DNA from: Propionibacteriaceae bacterium
GTDB lineage: Bacteria > Actinomycetota > Actinomycetes > Propionibacteriales > Propionibacteriaceae
Direction of reading: 5' to 3'
DNA: 64,000 bases
NCBI GenBank assembly: GCA_017306015.1
Contig: JAFKJK010000009.1
Location: 299,419-363,418, forward strand
The notes below the pieces were generated by a model. That model ran no database searches, was not told the DNA's origin, and worked only from the letters and a program-made list of their open reading frames with translations. The position numbers and the translations under genes are program-made. Of this stretch, positions 52,713 to 60,552 are shown piece by piece. Numbering within the stretch: position 1 is the stretch's first letter; every line of letters begins with the position of its first letter.

Positions 52713-53461
52713 GCTCCCACAACCCCTGAGTGCGCCCGGGCCGGTCGGCGGCTCTGGGAGCGTTCATCGGTAGGCGGCTTCCGGACGCGCCCGTCGCTAA
52801 CCGAGAGCCGCCGATCACACCATGCCGCCAGGTGGACATCGTGGGTGGCGATCACCATCGTCAGACTCAAGTCCAGCTGCAGACGGTCCAGAAGCCCCAT
52901 GATGTCCTCGGCGGTGGCCGAGTCCAGGTTGCCGGTCGGCTCGTCGGCCAGCAGCAGGCTCGGTTCCCCGATCAGTGCCCGGGCGATCGCGACCCGCTGT
53001 TGCTGGCCGCCGGACAACTCCGACGGCAGGGCGTGCGCGCGACCCGCCAAGCCGACCGAGTCCAGGAGCGCCATCGCCTTCCCGCGTAGGTCCCGGACGC
53101 GCTGTCGCCCCATCAGCGGGGCGCACACGTTGTCGACAAGAGTCAACGATGGCAACAGGAAGTACTGCTGGAACACGAACCCGATCGTCGAGCGGTAGTC
53201 GGCCGCCGCCCGTCCCCGAAGATCACTGACCGTCACATCGGCAACTCGGATCGTGCCGCTGTTCGGGGCGTCGACAGCCCCGATCAGATGCAGCAACGTC
53301 GACTTCCCCGAGCCCGACGTGCCGGTCAACGCGACCGACTCCCCCGCCGTGACCTCGAAGCTGACGTCCCGGGCGGCGACCAGAGCCGAACCGTCCCCCA
53401 GCACGTACCGTTTCGTCACCGACTCCAGTACCACCGGTGCACCGGACCTAGGCTCGCTCAC
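52709..53461 (-). CDS. ABC transporter ATP-binding protein (partner of permease paralogue 2)
   Basis: 250 residues of the MacB/LolD group: Walker A LTGTSGSGKSTLLHLIGAVD, Q-loop GFVFQQYFLLPSLT, signature LSGGQQQRVAIARAL, Walker B LLLADEPTGNLD, H-loop IATHDVHLAAW. The start overlaps the S26 peptidase gene and the stop overlaps the permease gene by four bases each. It powers the FtsX-like permease. Confidence 0.94.
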   Translation of the reverse strand: MSEPRSGAPVVLESVTKRYVLGDGSALVAARDVSFEVTAGESVALTGTSGSGKSTLLHLIGAVDAPNSGTIRVADVTVSDLRGRAAADYRSTIGFVFQQYFLLPSLTLVDNVCAPLMGRQRVRDLRGKAMALLDSVGLAGRAHALPSELSGGQQQRVAIARALIGEPSLLLADEPTGNLDSATAEDIMGLLDRLQLDLSLTMVIATHDVHLAAWCDRRLSVSDGRVRKPPTDERSQSRRPARAHSGVVGA

Positions 53462-53781
53462 GGCCGATCGATCCTCCAGTTCGTGATCCGCATCACAGCC
53501 ACACCTTTCACCAGATCGAGTGGGAGGGGTCCGAAGCGCCGAGAGTCAAGGCCTCGAGTGTTCCGACTCAACACCCAGATGCTGTCCTCATCCAGGTGAA
53601 CAACCTCCTTGACCAGGAGAGTCCTCGCAAGGTTGGCAGACTCCCAGCGAGTCTCGTCCGCGTCAACACCTGCGACCACCAGAGACCCGACTTGAGGCGA
53701 TCGCCGTGCGCACAGCAGCCATTGGCCGGGAAGGAGTCGGGGCGCCATGGAGTTGCCTTGTACCTCCACCAGGAAGGGCAT
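53458..53781 (-). CDS. S26-family signal peptidase-like protease
   Basis: 107 residues. VEVQGNSMAPRLLPGQWLLC places the catalytic serine at residue 11, TLLVKEVVHL the general-base lysine at 58, and SRNTRGLDSRRFGPLPLDLV the box E region. This is the compact S26 fold without a membrane anchor at the start, similar to small maturation peptidases such as those for nickel superoxide dismutase. Here it sits between the exporter and the ABC immunity genes, overlapping both by one to four bases. It probably cuts the leader of the six-cysteine peptide, whose A-R-A motif precedes the first cysteine. Confidence 0.85.
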   Translation of the reverse strand: MPFLVEVQGNSMAPRLLPGQWLLCARRSPQVGSLVVAGVDADETRWESANLARTLLVKEVVHLDEDSIWVLSRNTRGLDSRRFGPLPLDLVKGVAVMRITNWRIDRP

Positions 53782-55541
53782 CACTGGCGTCGACTGTCTG
53801 AGGACGCCAGGACCGCCACGGGTTGGTGTTCGTGGACTGTGAGAGGGCGCTCCGGGTGGAGTCGTCCGTTGGCTAGGACGAGCGTTTCGTCGGCCACCCG
53901 GCACACGGCGGGTCGGTGGGTCACTGCCAGCCAGATGCTGTCCGGTCTCGGCCCCAGCGGGCCCGCAAGCAGATCATCCTCGCCGCGAGCGTCGATGGCG
54001 TTGGTGGGCTCGTCGAGAAGGCAGATGTCTCGACCGGCTCTCAGCGAGTAGCGGGCTACCGCGAGCCTGCGCCACTGGCCACCAGAAATCATTGTGCCTG
54101 CTTGATCGTTGTCGACCATGGCCTGGGACAACACGGTCTGCAGCCCTTTTCGTGAACGGTGCGTCAAGGCGCTCAGGCCGACCACGTCCAGTGCGCGCTC
54201 GAGGTTGGTCGGGCCCTGGTAGCCCAGCATCAGGTTCTCGGCAATGGAAAGGTCGAGCCGCACCGCGTCCTGAGCAAGGTACGCGATCCGATCGCGCAGT
54301 TGTCGTAGATCGAGGGTCCGAATGTCTTGGCCATCGATCAGGATGCGGCCACGAGTCGGATAGTAGAGCCCGCCGATGAGCTTGAGCACGGTGGACTTCC
54401 CGGACCCGTTCTCTCCAGTCAGGGCATAGCTTCGACCCTGCTGCAGGGTCAAGCTGAGGCCCTTCAGGGCGGGTTCTTCGGAACCTGGATAGGTGAACCA
54501 GACGTCCTCGAAGACGACCGAGTGGATCCGGGGAGGAAGGGGCGTGATCGGTGTCGTCGGTGTGCACCGATCCCGCTCCTTCCGGCATCTCTCAAGGTAG
54601 GCCGACAGATATCCGCGTTCGCGGTACGCCTGGGAGAGGGTTGCGGTCAGGGTGCCCAGTTGTGTGATGGATCCGCTCAGTGGAAGGGCTGCTTGGATGA
54701 CGATCGCCAGCTGAAAGGAGCCGCCGAATCCGCCCCACTCGCCAAGGGCCAGTGGGGTGACCGCTGCCAGCGCGGTCAGCGCACTGGCAGCGAACTGATC
54801 TCGGGCGACACGTGAGTCGCTCTCAAGCTCGATCATGTGCGCCTGCGCCATCGACGCGAGGGCCTGTTCGGCGATGAACGCCTCGGCGCGATCGACCTTG
54901 AGCTCGCCCAAGGTTTGCATGTCTGTTGCGGTCGCTCGGAACCTCATCTGTCGACGTCTGGGGTAGAGCGAGGCGACGAAGCAACTCATGCGGGCCCTGG
55001 CGGCTCGGTTGAAGAAGTAGATCGCCGGCAGTCCCCATAGCAGCGGGAGGACCGCCATGCGCCAGTCCTGGCTGGCCAGCAGCCAAAGGACACCAGCCAG
55101 CGACGTCAGCGTCTGCACCACGGAGTTGGCGGCCGACACCGCACCACGTACGTAAGCGTCGGCGGCATCATTCGCGCCGTGAAGCAGCGACTGATACTCC
55201 GGATCCTCGAAAGGCCCGAGCTGTGCGACGGACTCGACGGATTCCAGCAGCGCGGCCTGGTTTTTCCAGGCGAACAGCCGCGCTACTTGCGAGTCGATCA
55301 GGTTGGCCAACGACGGGAAGATCCCAATGATCGCAAGGCAACCAGCCAGAGCCAGGATCAGGGTGGCGGCACGATCGAGTGATCCCTGGCTGGAGACCAG
55401 CACCGCCACCAGGTAGACGACCACCGCGCTCGAGCCGCCCATGGCCAACGACAGCACGCCTCTGACAGCCAGAAGCACAGGGACAGAGTCGAAAACTCCC
55501 AAGCGAGACGGTAGTCGGACCGTCTCGCGAAGACCACTCAT
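53781..55541 (-). CDS. ABC exporter, fused membrane and ATPase domains
   Basis: 586 residues. About 1-320 is a six-helix ABC exporter domain. About 345-570 is the ATPase: Walker A LTGENGSGKSTVLKLIGGLYYP, signature MISGGQWRRLAVARYSLR, Walker B ICLLDEPTNAID, H-loop AVTHRPAV. The exporter has no N-terminal C39 peptidase, fitting the separate S26 protease encoded next. It is similar in plan to half-size lantibiotic and microcin exporters. The start overlaps the MauE-thioredoxin gene and the stop overlaps the protease gene. The probable cargo is the six-cysteine peptide. Confidence 0.9.
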   Translation of the reverse strand: MSGLRETVRLPSRLGVFDSVPVLLAVRGVLSLAMGGSSAVVVYLVAVLVSSQGSLDRAATLILALAGCLAIIGIFPSLANLIDSQVARLFAWKNQAALLESVESVAQLGPFEDPEYQSLLHGANDAADAYVRGAVSAANSVVQTLTSLAGVLWLLASQDWRMAVLPLLWGLPAIYFFNRAARARMSCFVASLYPRRRQMRFRATATDMQTLGELKVDRAEAFIAEQALASMAQAHMIELESDSRVARDQFAASALTALAAVTPLALGEWGGFGGSFQLAIVIQAALPLSGSITQLGTLTATLSQAYRERGYLSAYLERCRKERDRCTPTTPITPLPPRIHSVVFEDVWFTYPGSEEPALKGLSLTLQQGRSYALTGENGSGKSTVLKLIGGLYYPTRGRILIDGQDIRTLDLRQLRDRIAYLAQDAVRLDLSIAENLMLGYQGPTNLERALDVVGLSALTHRSRKGLQTVLSQAMVDNDQAGTMISGGQWRRLAVARYSLRAGRDICLLDEPTNAIDARGEDDLLAGPLGPRPDSIWLAVTHRPAVCRVADETLVLANGRLHPERPLTVHEHQPVAVLASSDSRRQ

Positions 55542-56410
55542 CCGACGCCTACCAGACTGGCGTGGGAGGCCTCCAAGCCATCCACCGATATCCCGGACGC
55601 CCTAGACACCCACCCGTCAATGGCCACCGTCGACGGGAAGATCCGCACACCAAGCCGTTCCTGGAGGACTGCCCCGTGTACATCGTCGACCGGTATCAAG
55701 CCGCTCCCACCGACCTTCGACCTGGCCGAGGACCGAAGCGATTCCGGAGCTGTCGAATCGATAACCACATACCGGGGGTAACCGCCCTCCTCAAGATGGC
55801 GTACCCGCTCCAGAACAAGGTCGCAGCCCGAACACTCCGGTGTCACAAACAGGACCAGGCAGCGAGCTGGGAGGTCCACGTCCTCGACCGACGCGCCCAC
55901 GATCGGCGGTTGACGGAAAGCGTCATGCTCCTGGCTCCGCGCGATGAACCGGCTGGACCAAACGAACAGAACGAAACCAGCCAGCATCAACAACCCGATG
56001 GCACACTGAAAGATGCTCAGAGCCGGGCCTGCAATCATCGCCCCGGTGGCCGCAACGATCGAGACACCGTAGTTGGTGGCGAGCTTGTTCTGAGTGATGG
56101 CTGTCGGCGGACCGAAACAGTTGCAGCGCTTCACCCCGCGGGACACCAGCCACGCCAGATACACATTGAACACCGAGAACAGCGCGGCGCTGCCGACGAA
56201 GCCCACGACCGGCGCCACCCACAGCAGCCACACGAGCCCAACCTCGACGACAACCGCGAAGAACTCGGGCACTACCAGTAACCTGCCCTCACGGAATCGT
56301 GCCTTCGGCCACAGCGAGGATGGCAGCAGCCGGAGCGCCTTGCCCCCTGCTGCTGCCACCATCGTGAGGCTGAGACCGGCGGCTAGCACAACGACGATCG
56401 ACTCAGCCAC
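55538..56410 (-). CDS. MauE/DoxX-like membrane protein fused to a thioredoxin-like domain
   Basis: 290 residues. The N-terminal 150 residues have four membrane helices, with RCNCFGP at 95-101, the cysteine pair (96 and 98) typical of MauE/DoxX redox membrane proteins. The C-terminal 130 residues are a thioredoxin-like domain with LFVTPECSGCDLVLERV, a C-S-G-C active site at 193-196. Such fusions shuttle electrons to form or correct disulfide bonds on the outer side of the membrane. It starts 36 bp downstream of the six-cysteine peptide gene and overlaps the exporter gene, which strongly suggests it oxidises that peptide. Confidence 0.87.
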   Translation of the reverse strand: MAESIVVVLAAGLSLTMVAAAGGKALRLLPSSLWPKARFREGRLLVVPEFFAVVVEVGLVWLLWVAPVVGFVGSAALFSVFNVYLAWLVSRGVKRCNCFGPPTAITQNKLATNYGVSIVAATGAMIAGPALSIFQCAIGLLMLAGFVLFVWSSRFIARSQEHDAFRQPPIVGASVEDVDLPARCLVLFVTPECSGCDLVLERVRHLEEGGYPRYVVIDSTAPESLRSSARSKVGGSGLIPVDDVHGAVLQERLGVRIFPSTVAIDGWVSRASGISVDGLEASHASLVGVG

Positions 56411-56445
56411 TTCTGAACCTTCGGAGCGTTACCCGGTTCTGACCG

Positions 56446-56604
56446 CTACGCCCACGCCGTGCAGTGTGTGGTGCAGTCGGGGCGATCGCAGCACCGGCGC
56501 TGCTTCCCGTCCGACCGGGTTTCGGTCCAGCAGTCCGTCGGACATCCCGCCCTCGCGGTCTGCACGCCGAACACCTGGCGGGCGATTGACTTCAGGAGGC
56601 TCAT
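56446..56604 (-). CDS. Six-cysteine precursor peptide (proposed disulfide-rich secreted peptide)
   Basis: 52 residues, ATG 56604 with GAGGAG well placed upstream. Residues 1-19 are a short leader (MSLLKSIARQVFGVQTARA) ending in A-R-A, a cut motif for S26 peptidases. The rest has cysteines at 21, 25, 38, 39, 44 and 48, plus tryptophans at 26 and 51 and many charged residues (DGKQRRCC, RPDC). Six cysteines fit three disulfides in a mature core of about 33 residues. The gene heads a run of overlapping genes for a redox protein, exporter, S26 protease and ABC pair. The family is not recognised; toxin, bacteriocin or signal are all possible. Confidence 0.75.
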   Translation of the reverse strand: MSLLKSIARQVFGVQTARAGCPTDCWTETRSDGKQRRCCDRPDCTTHCTAWA

Positions 56605-56645
56605 CTTGGGCTCCTCTCATGTTGGGGTAGTTGAAATGCTTCCAC
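56586..56645. repeat. Leader/5' block shared with 63580-63640 (copy 1)
   Basis: About 60 bp covering the ribosome site, start and first codons (M-S-L-L-K-S) of the six-cysteine peptide gene. It differs from 63580-63640 at only about five positions including one inserted base. The two downstream genes are unrelated beyond these codons. The block may carry a common promoter or RNA control site. Confidence 0.85.
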
Positions 56646-57120
56646 CCTCACCGCACGGCGGTCGTTGCCCAGTAGGACACATCGGTCGGCGACACGTGGT
56701 CATTTCGGCCAAGCACAACGAACACGCCTTACCCGTACGGACAAACCCGCGGGACCCGATTGGCCGAGTGGCTAATTTGTGACGAGTGCCGGGGACATCT
56801 CCTCCAGCCGCCTCCGATTCCAGACGTGCCGGCAGCCTGTCCCCCAAGATCGAACGTGCACCTCCAGACCAGCCAAGGCTGGCCCATCCGGCGGTGAGGT
56901 CTCATACCTGGCCATGAGGGGCGCCAATGCGACCAGCGGCCAAGGCGGGGGACGTGTCGATGCCTGGCGGGCCGGGCACGTAGTGGACGATCCGCCTCAG
57001 GTTGCCGCAGTAATCCAAGGACGACGAGATCGGCCCTCGTGTCCCCAACGATTCTCCAAGCACGACCCATTTCAATGGTGCGCGCAGGAGCCCGCCAGTC
57101 GCGGCTCCTGCATTCAGGGA
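56646..57120. other. 475-bp region without a supported gene
   Basis: Between the six-cysteine peptide operon and the small peptide gene at 57121. Possible readings on both strands have shadow-like composition and no ribosome sites. It should hold the operon's promoter. Confidence 0.45.
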
Positions 57121-57291
57121 TCAGGGCTTGGGCTTGACCTCGCAGCCGGGCCAGAGCGGCAGGATGTCGCAGATGCTCTGGGTGGACGCCGGTGCCACGC
57201 TGACCGTGGCTGCCGTGATCGGGATGATGGCCGCGACGACCAGGAGTTGGGCTGCGAGGAGGCGGCTGGTGTGCTTGCGGGCTTGCTTCAT
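57121..57291 (-). CDS. Small secreted or membrane peptide with two cysteines
   Basis: 56 residues: a basic start (MKQARKHTSR), a hydrophobic stretch of about 20 (LLAAQLLVVAAIIPITAATV), then VAPAS as possible signal-peptidase site and a short tail with two cysteines (SICDILPLWPGCEVKPKP). It is too short for most annotation programs. The ribosome site is weak. It is divergent from the histidine kinase gene at 57453 and could be the signal, the target or a further exported peptide of the locus. Confidence 0.55.
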   Translation of the reverse strand: MKQARKHTSRLLAAQLLVVAAIIPITAATVSVAPASTQSICDILPLWPGCEVKPKP

Positions 57292-57452
57292 GCGCAGAGG
57301 GTCGCACCGGCCGGGAATGTGTGGAACACCAACAGGACAGAGCCAGCCACTCGGACGACGCCCCGCGGCACGATTCACCCGATCGGGTAAGGCAGGCTCC
57401 CCGCAATTCACCCAACTGGATAATCTGGCGTCTTGGCCGATCCGGAGGTGCG

Positions 57453-58580
57453 ATGAGCCATCAGCTGCGAGCGGTGCCCCGGCTGCTGCTGGGTGGCGGG
57501 CTGGACGTGGTCTTGGTGGCGCTGCTTGCCGGCTTGAGCCTCGCGCTGGGTGGCCTGCTGGCGAGCAACCCGTGGCCGATCGTGCTGGACGTCGCCATGT
57601 GCATCGCCGCCGGCTGCACCGTCCGATGGCCCAAAGCTGCCGGCGTCGCGCTGGGGGTGCTCCTGGTCGGCTACTTCTTTGTGCCCCGGGGCTCGGCTTC
57701 CTTGGGCCAGTACGCACCGCTGATCCCCATCCTCGGCACCGGCATGCGCAACCTGCACCCGGCTCGCCGCTGGATGACCGCCGGCTACGGCCTGATCCTG
57801 CTCGGCCTGCAGTACCAGGACTATCCCGGCAACCCGCTGTTCCTCCTCGGCGGGCTGGTGTGGGCGGTGGTGATCGCCGGGCTGTGGCTGATCGGCAACG
57901 CGTTCGCCGTGTTCCGCCAGGCCCAAGCGGAAGCCCATGCCGCGGCCCTGGTCCAGCAACGTCTCTCCTTGGCAAGGGATCTTCACGACACCGTCGCCAG
58001 AGACCTGTCCAGAGCATCGCTTCGCGCCCAGGTTGCCCAGCAGAGCCTCGACCCGGCCGAGATGAGCGCGGTCGTCGCCGAGATCCAGGCTGCTCTGACC
58101 CGACTCCGCCTGACCATGACCCTCCTACGCGACCCCCGGCTCGATGCCACTGGGCAGGTCGACGAGGTGGGATCGCCCGGAGAGACATTCCGCGACACCA
58201 CCAAGGCGCTGGAGGCTGCCGGCTTCGATGTCGCCCTGACCATCGAGGGCGACCCCGACTCCATCCAGCCGGCGCTCTGGTCAACGATGAGGGCTGCGGT
58301 CGGAGAGGCAGCCTCGAACATCGAGCGGCACGCGAGCAAGTCCGACCCCTGCGCGCTGATCCTCAGCGTGGACGACCGTTCGGTCGATATGGTCTTCATC
58401 AACGAGGTAGAGGCTGCTCCCCCTATCCGGACGGGCTCGGGCGACTCCGCGATGGGCCTGCTGGGGATTCGAGAGCGTCTCACCCCGATCGGCGGCAATC
58501 TCGACACGCTGCAGGAGCGTAGGCAATGGATGACCCACATCAGAATCCCCCTGGGGATGCCGGACCGATCAGAGTCGTGA
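57453..58580 (+). CDS. NarL-type sensor histidine kinase
   Basis: 375 residues, ATG 57453 with GGAGG upstream. Four or five membrane helices in the first 150 residues carry almost no external loop, as in kinases that sense membrane-active peptides. QQRLSLARDLHDTVARDLSRASL contains the phosphorylated His. The N box is GEAASNIERHASKSDP, and AMGLLGIRERLTPIGG the later ATP-lid region; the G1 box is unusually degenerate. It overlaps the response regulator by 55 bp. Located amid peptide and ABC genes, it probably controls them. Confidence 0.9.
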   Translation: MSHQLRAVPRLLLGGGLDVVLVALLAGLSLALGGLLASNPWPIVLDVAMCIAAGCTVRWPKAAGVALGVLLVGYFFVPRGSASLGQYAPLIPILGTGMRNLHPARRWMTAGYGLILLGLQYQDYPGNPLFLLGGLVWAVVIAGLWLIGNAFAVFRQAQAEAHAAALVQQRLSLARDLHDTVARDLSRASLRAQVAQQSLDPAEMSAVVAEIQAALTRLRLTMTLLRDPRLDATGQVDEVGSPGETFRDTTKALEAAGFDVALTIEGDPDSIQPALWSTMRAAVGEAASNIERHASKSDPCALILSVDDRSVDMVFINEVEAAPPIRTGSGDSAMGLLGIRERLTPIGGNLDTLQERRQWMTHIRIPLGMPDRSES

Positions 58581-59182
58581 TCGTCGACGACGACATGTAC
58601 GTCCGCACCACGATGGCCAGACTCCTCGACGCCTACCCCGACCTGCACATCAGCAACACCTATGAGAACGGTGCCGAGGCGCTCGAAGCCGTTCGCGCCG
58701 ACCATCCCGACGTCATGCTCGTCGACGTCGGGATGCCAGGAATGGACGGCGTCGAACTCACCCGACTGGTCCGCGAACAAGCCCCCACAGTGCGCGTCCT
58801 GGCCCTCACGTCGTTGACCACCCGGGAGACCGTGTCCGCGATGCTCCGCGCCGGCGCACTCGGCTTCCTGTTCAAGGACTCCTTCCACGAGGCCGTCGCC
58901 AACGCCATCCGGGCCGCCTACACCGGCCTGTCGGTCCTCACCCCCAAGGCCGGCGACCCCCTGGCCACTCCTCTACGGCCCGACGACGCACCAGAACTGA
59001 GCGAGATCGACTCCCGAATCCTGAAGCTCGTCGCCCAAGGGCTCACCAACGACCAGATCGCCGAGCAGGTCTTCATGTCCGCAGCCACGGTCAAGTACCA
59101 CATCGGACTACTCCGGGAGCAACTCCACGCGACCAACCGCGTCACCCTCGCGGTACGAGCCGGCGAACTCCACCTGCTGTAG
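58526..59182 (+). CDS. NarL/FixJ-family response regulator
   Basis: 218 residues. The receiver has IRVVIVDDDMYVRTTMARLL (acidic pocket), DVMLVDVGMPGMDG (phosphorylated Asp) and FLFKDSFHEAV (Lys). The C-terminal helix-turn-helix is LSEIDSRILKLVAQGLTNDQIAEQVFMSAATVKYHIGLLREQL. It is encoded after its kinase with an overlap of 55 bp, and may start later. Its candidate targets are the flanking ABC and peptide operons. Confidence 0.92.
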   Translation: MDDPHQNPPGDAGPIRVVIVDDDMYVRTTMARLLDAYPDLHISNTYENGAEALEAVRADHPDVMLVDVGMPGMDGVELTRLVREQAPTVRVLALTSLTTRETVSAMLRAGALGFLFKDSFHEAVANAIRAAYTGLSVLTPKAGDPLATPLRPDDAPELSEIDSRILKLVAQGLTNDQIAEQVFMSAATVKYHIGLLREQLHATNRVTLAVRAGELHLL

Positions 59183-59254
59183 GCCGCCGTCACGTCAGAT
59201 CCGCAGACTGCCGGCCCGCCCACCCTCAGAGCGCACGCAGAGTGGTTGGTGGGG

Positions 59255-59707
59255 CTAACCGACCGAGAGGGTCGTACCGCCGGGCAGGGGCTCCTTCGCA
59301 CCGTCACCGGTCTGCACGGCGATCAAGCACGCACGCCCCGACGCGGCGTCAGCCGTGATGAGCATGGCCCGAACCGTGGAGTCTGACGCGGGACTTCCCG
59401 TCGGACCACCCCCTGTCGTCACAGCGTGGGGAAACGTGCCGATCAACTTGACCTGGAGTTCCCGGCCAGACGTGCACGAGTAGCCCGTGTTGGTGTCCTC
59501 GGTCGTTCCCGCACGGGCGATGGCAGAAGCACTCGACACCGTCGCCCCCTGGTCGGCGATCACCTGCTTGGCGAGTGCCACTGCTTTGGTGACCTCGCCC
59601 TGAGTCAGGGATGGTTCACTGGGATTCGGGCTGGCCTGAGGCATTCCCACCGAAGAACAGGCGGCGAACAACGGCAGAATCACGAGGGTGGCGAGCAACC
59701 GCCTCAT
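59255..59707 (-). CDS. Small lipoprotein
   Basis: 150 residues with a lipoprotein signal (MRRLLATLVILPLFAACSS; lipobox L-F-A-A-C at 13-17). The mature part is small and alpha/beta (TQGEVTKAVALAKQVIADQGA, SGRELQVKLIGTFPH, MLITADAASGRACLIAV). No family is recognised. It follows the ABC operon at 59878-63209 in the same direction after 170 bp and may be its surface partner. Confidence 0.75.
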   Translation of the reverse strand: MRRLLATLVILPLFAACSSVGMPQASPNPSEPSLTQGEVTKAVALAKQVIADQGATVSSASAIARAGTTEDTNTGYSCTSGRELQVKLIGTFPHAVTTGGGPTGSPASDSTVRAMLITADAASGRACLIAVQTGDGAKEPLPGGTTLSVG

Positions 59708-59877
59708 GACACTCTGGAGGCGAGCCACGCTCCATGATCCCACCGTCACCCCCGGCCCGGCCACCGACTACTCCAGCAGTCGTCGTCGGCGAACCACCTA
59801 CGCCGGCCGCGGCAGTCAAGGGACCGCCCGTTCGCGCACGGCAGGAGGCTCAACTCCTCTGTCGAGAACACTCTCCC

Positions 59878-60552
59878 TCACTCCGATGCGTCGTCGAGTG
59901 TGATGACGGTGTGGCTGGCTCGGGCGAGGGTCGGATCATGGCTGGCCGCGACGACGATGCCGCCGGCGTCGGCGTGCTCCAGCAGAAGGTCGATAACCGT
60001 GTCGGCCCAACGGCGGTCCAGGCTGGCGGTCGGCTCGTCGACGACGATCGCTGGAGTGTTCGCGGTGAGCGCCCTGGCCAAGGCGACGCGCTGGCGCTCG
60101 CCTCCGGACAGCCGAGCCGGTGACCACTTCCGTCGCCTTTCCAGGCCCAGGCGGCGTAGGTCTTCTGCCGCCTTGTTCTTGGCTCTGCGAGCCGCATCGC
60201 GGCCGTCCGGAATCGCAGGGAGCAGGATGTTGTCCAGGACCGTGAGGCCGGGGATCAGTGTGGCCTCTTGGTCCACATATCCGGTGATCTTGCGCCGTTG
60301 GTCGGATCGCTCGACCTCGGTAAGGGTCGACAGGTCGACGCCGCCCCAGGTGACGGTACCGCCGGCGGGAGCGGTCAGCCCGACGAGGACGCGAGCCACG
60401 CTGGTCTTGCCTGAGCCGCTACGGCCGGCGATGCAGCACAGCTGGCCTGGGACAACTGAGAAGGACAGCCCTGACACCACATCCAGATGCTCGCCCTCGG
60501 TGTCTGTGTAGGCGATCGCGAGGGAGGTGACCTGCAGCGCAGGTGTGTTCAT
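59878..60552 (-). CDS. ABC transporter ATP-binding protein (partner of permease paralogue 3)
   Basis: 224 residues with Walker A IAGRSGSGKTSVARVLVG, Q-loop YVDQEATLIPGLT, signature LSGGERQRVALARAL, Walker B IVVDEPTASLD and H-loop AASHDPTLA. It is of the MacB/LolD group. The ATG at 60552 overlaps the permease stop by four bases. Confidence 0.93.
   Translation of the reverse strand: MNTPALQVTSLAIAYTDTEGEHLDVVSGLSFSVVPGQLCCIAGRSGSGKTSVARVLVGLTAPAGGTVTWGGVDLSTLTEVERSDQRRKITGYVDQEATLIPGLTVLDNILLPAIPDGRDAARRAKNKAAEDLRRLGLERRRKWSPARLSGGERQRVALARALTANTPAIVVDEPTASLDRRWADTVIDLLLEHADAGGIVVAASHDPTLARASHTVITLDDASE

Noticed and set aside
56729..57415. Minus-strand reading in the gap upstream of the six-cysteine peptide
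   Set aside because: Proline/arginine/histidine-rich, no ribosome site, no recognisable domain, and it overlaps the more plausible small peptide.
57121..58284. Long minus-strand reading through the histidine kinase region
   Set aside because: Only its last 56 codons (57121-57291) look like a real peptide; the rest is antisense of the kinase.
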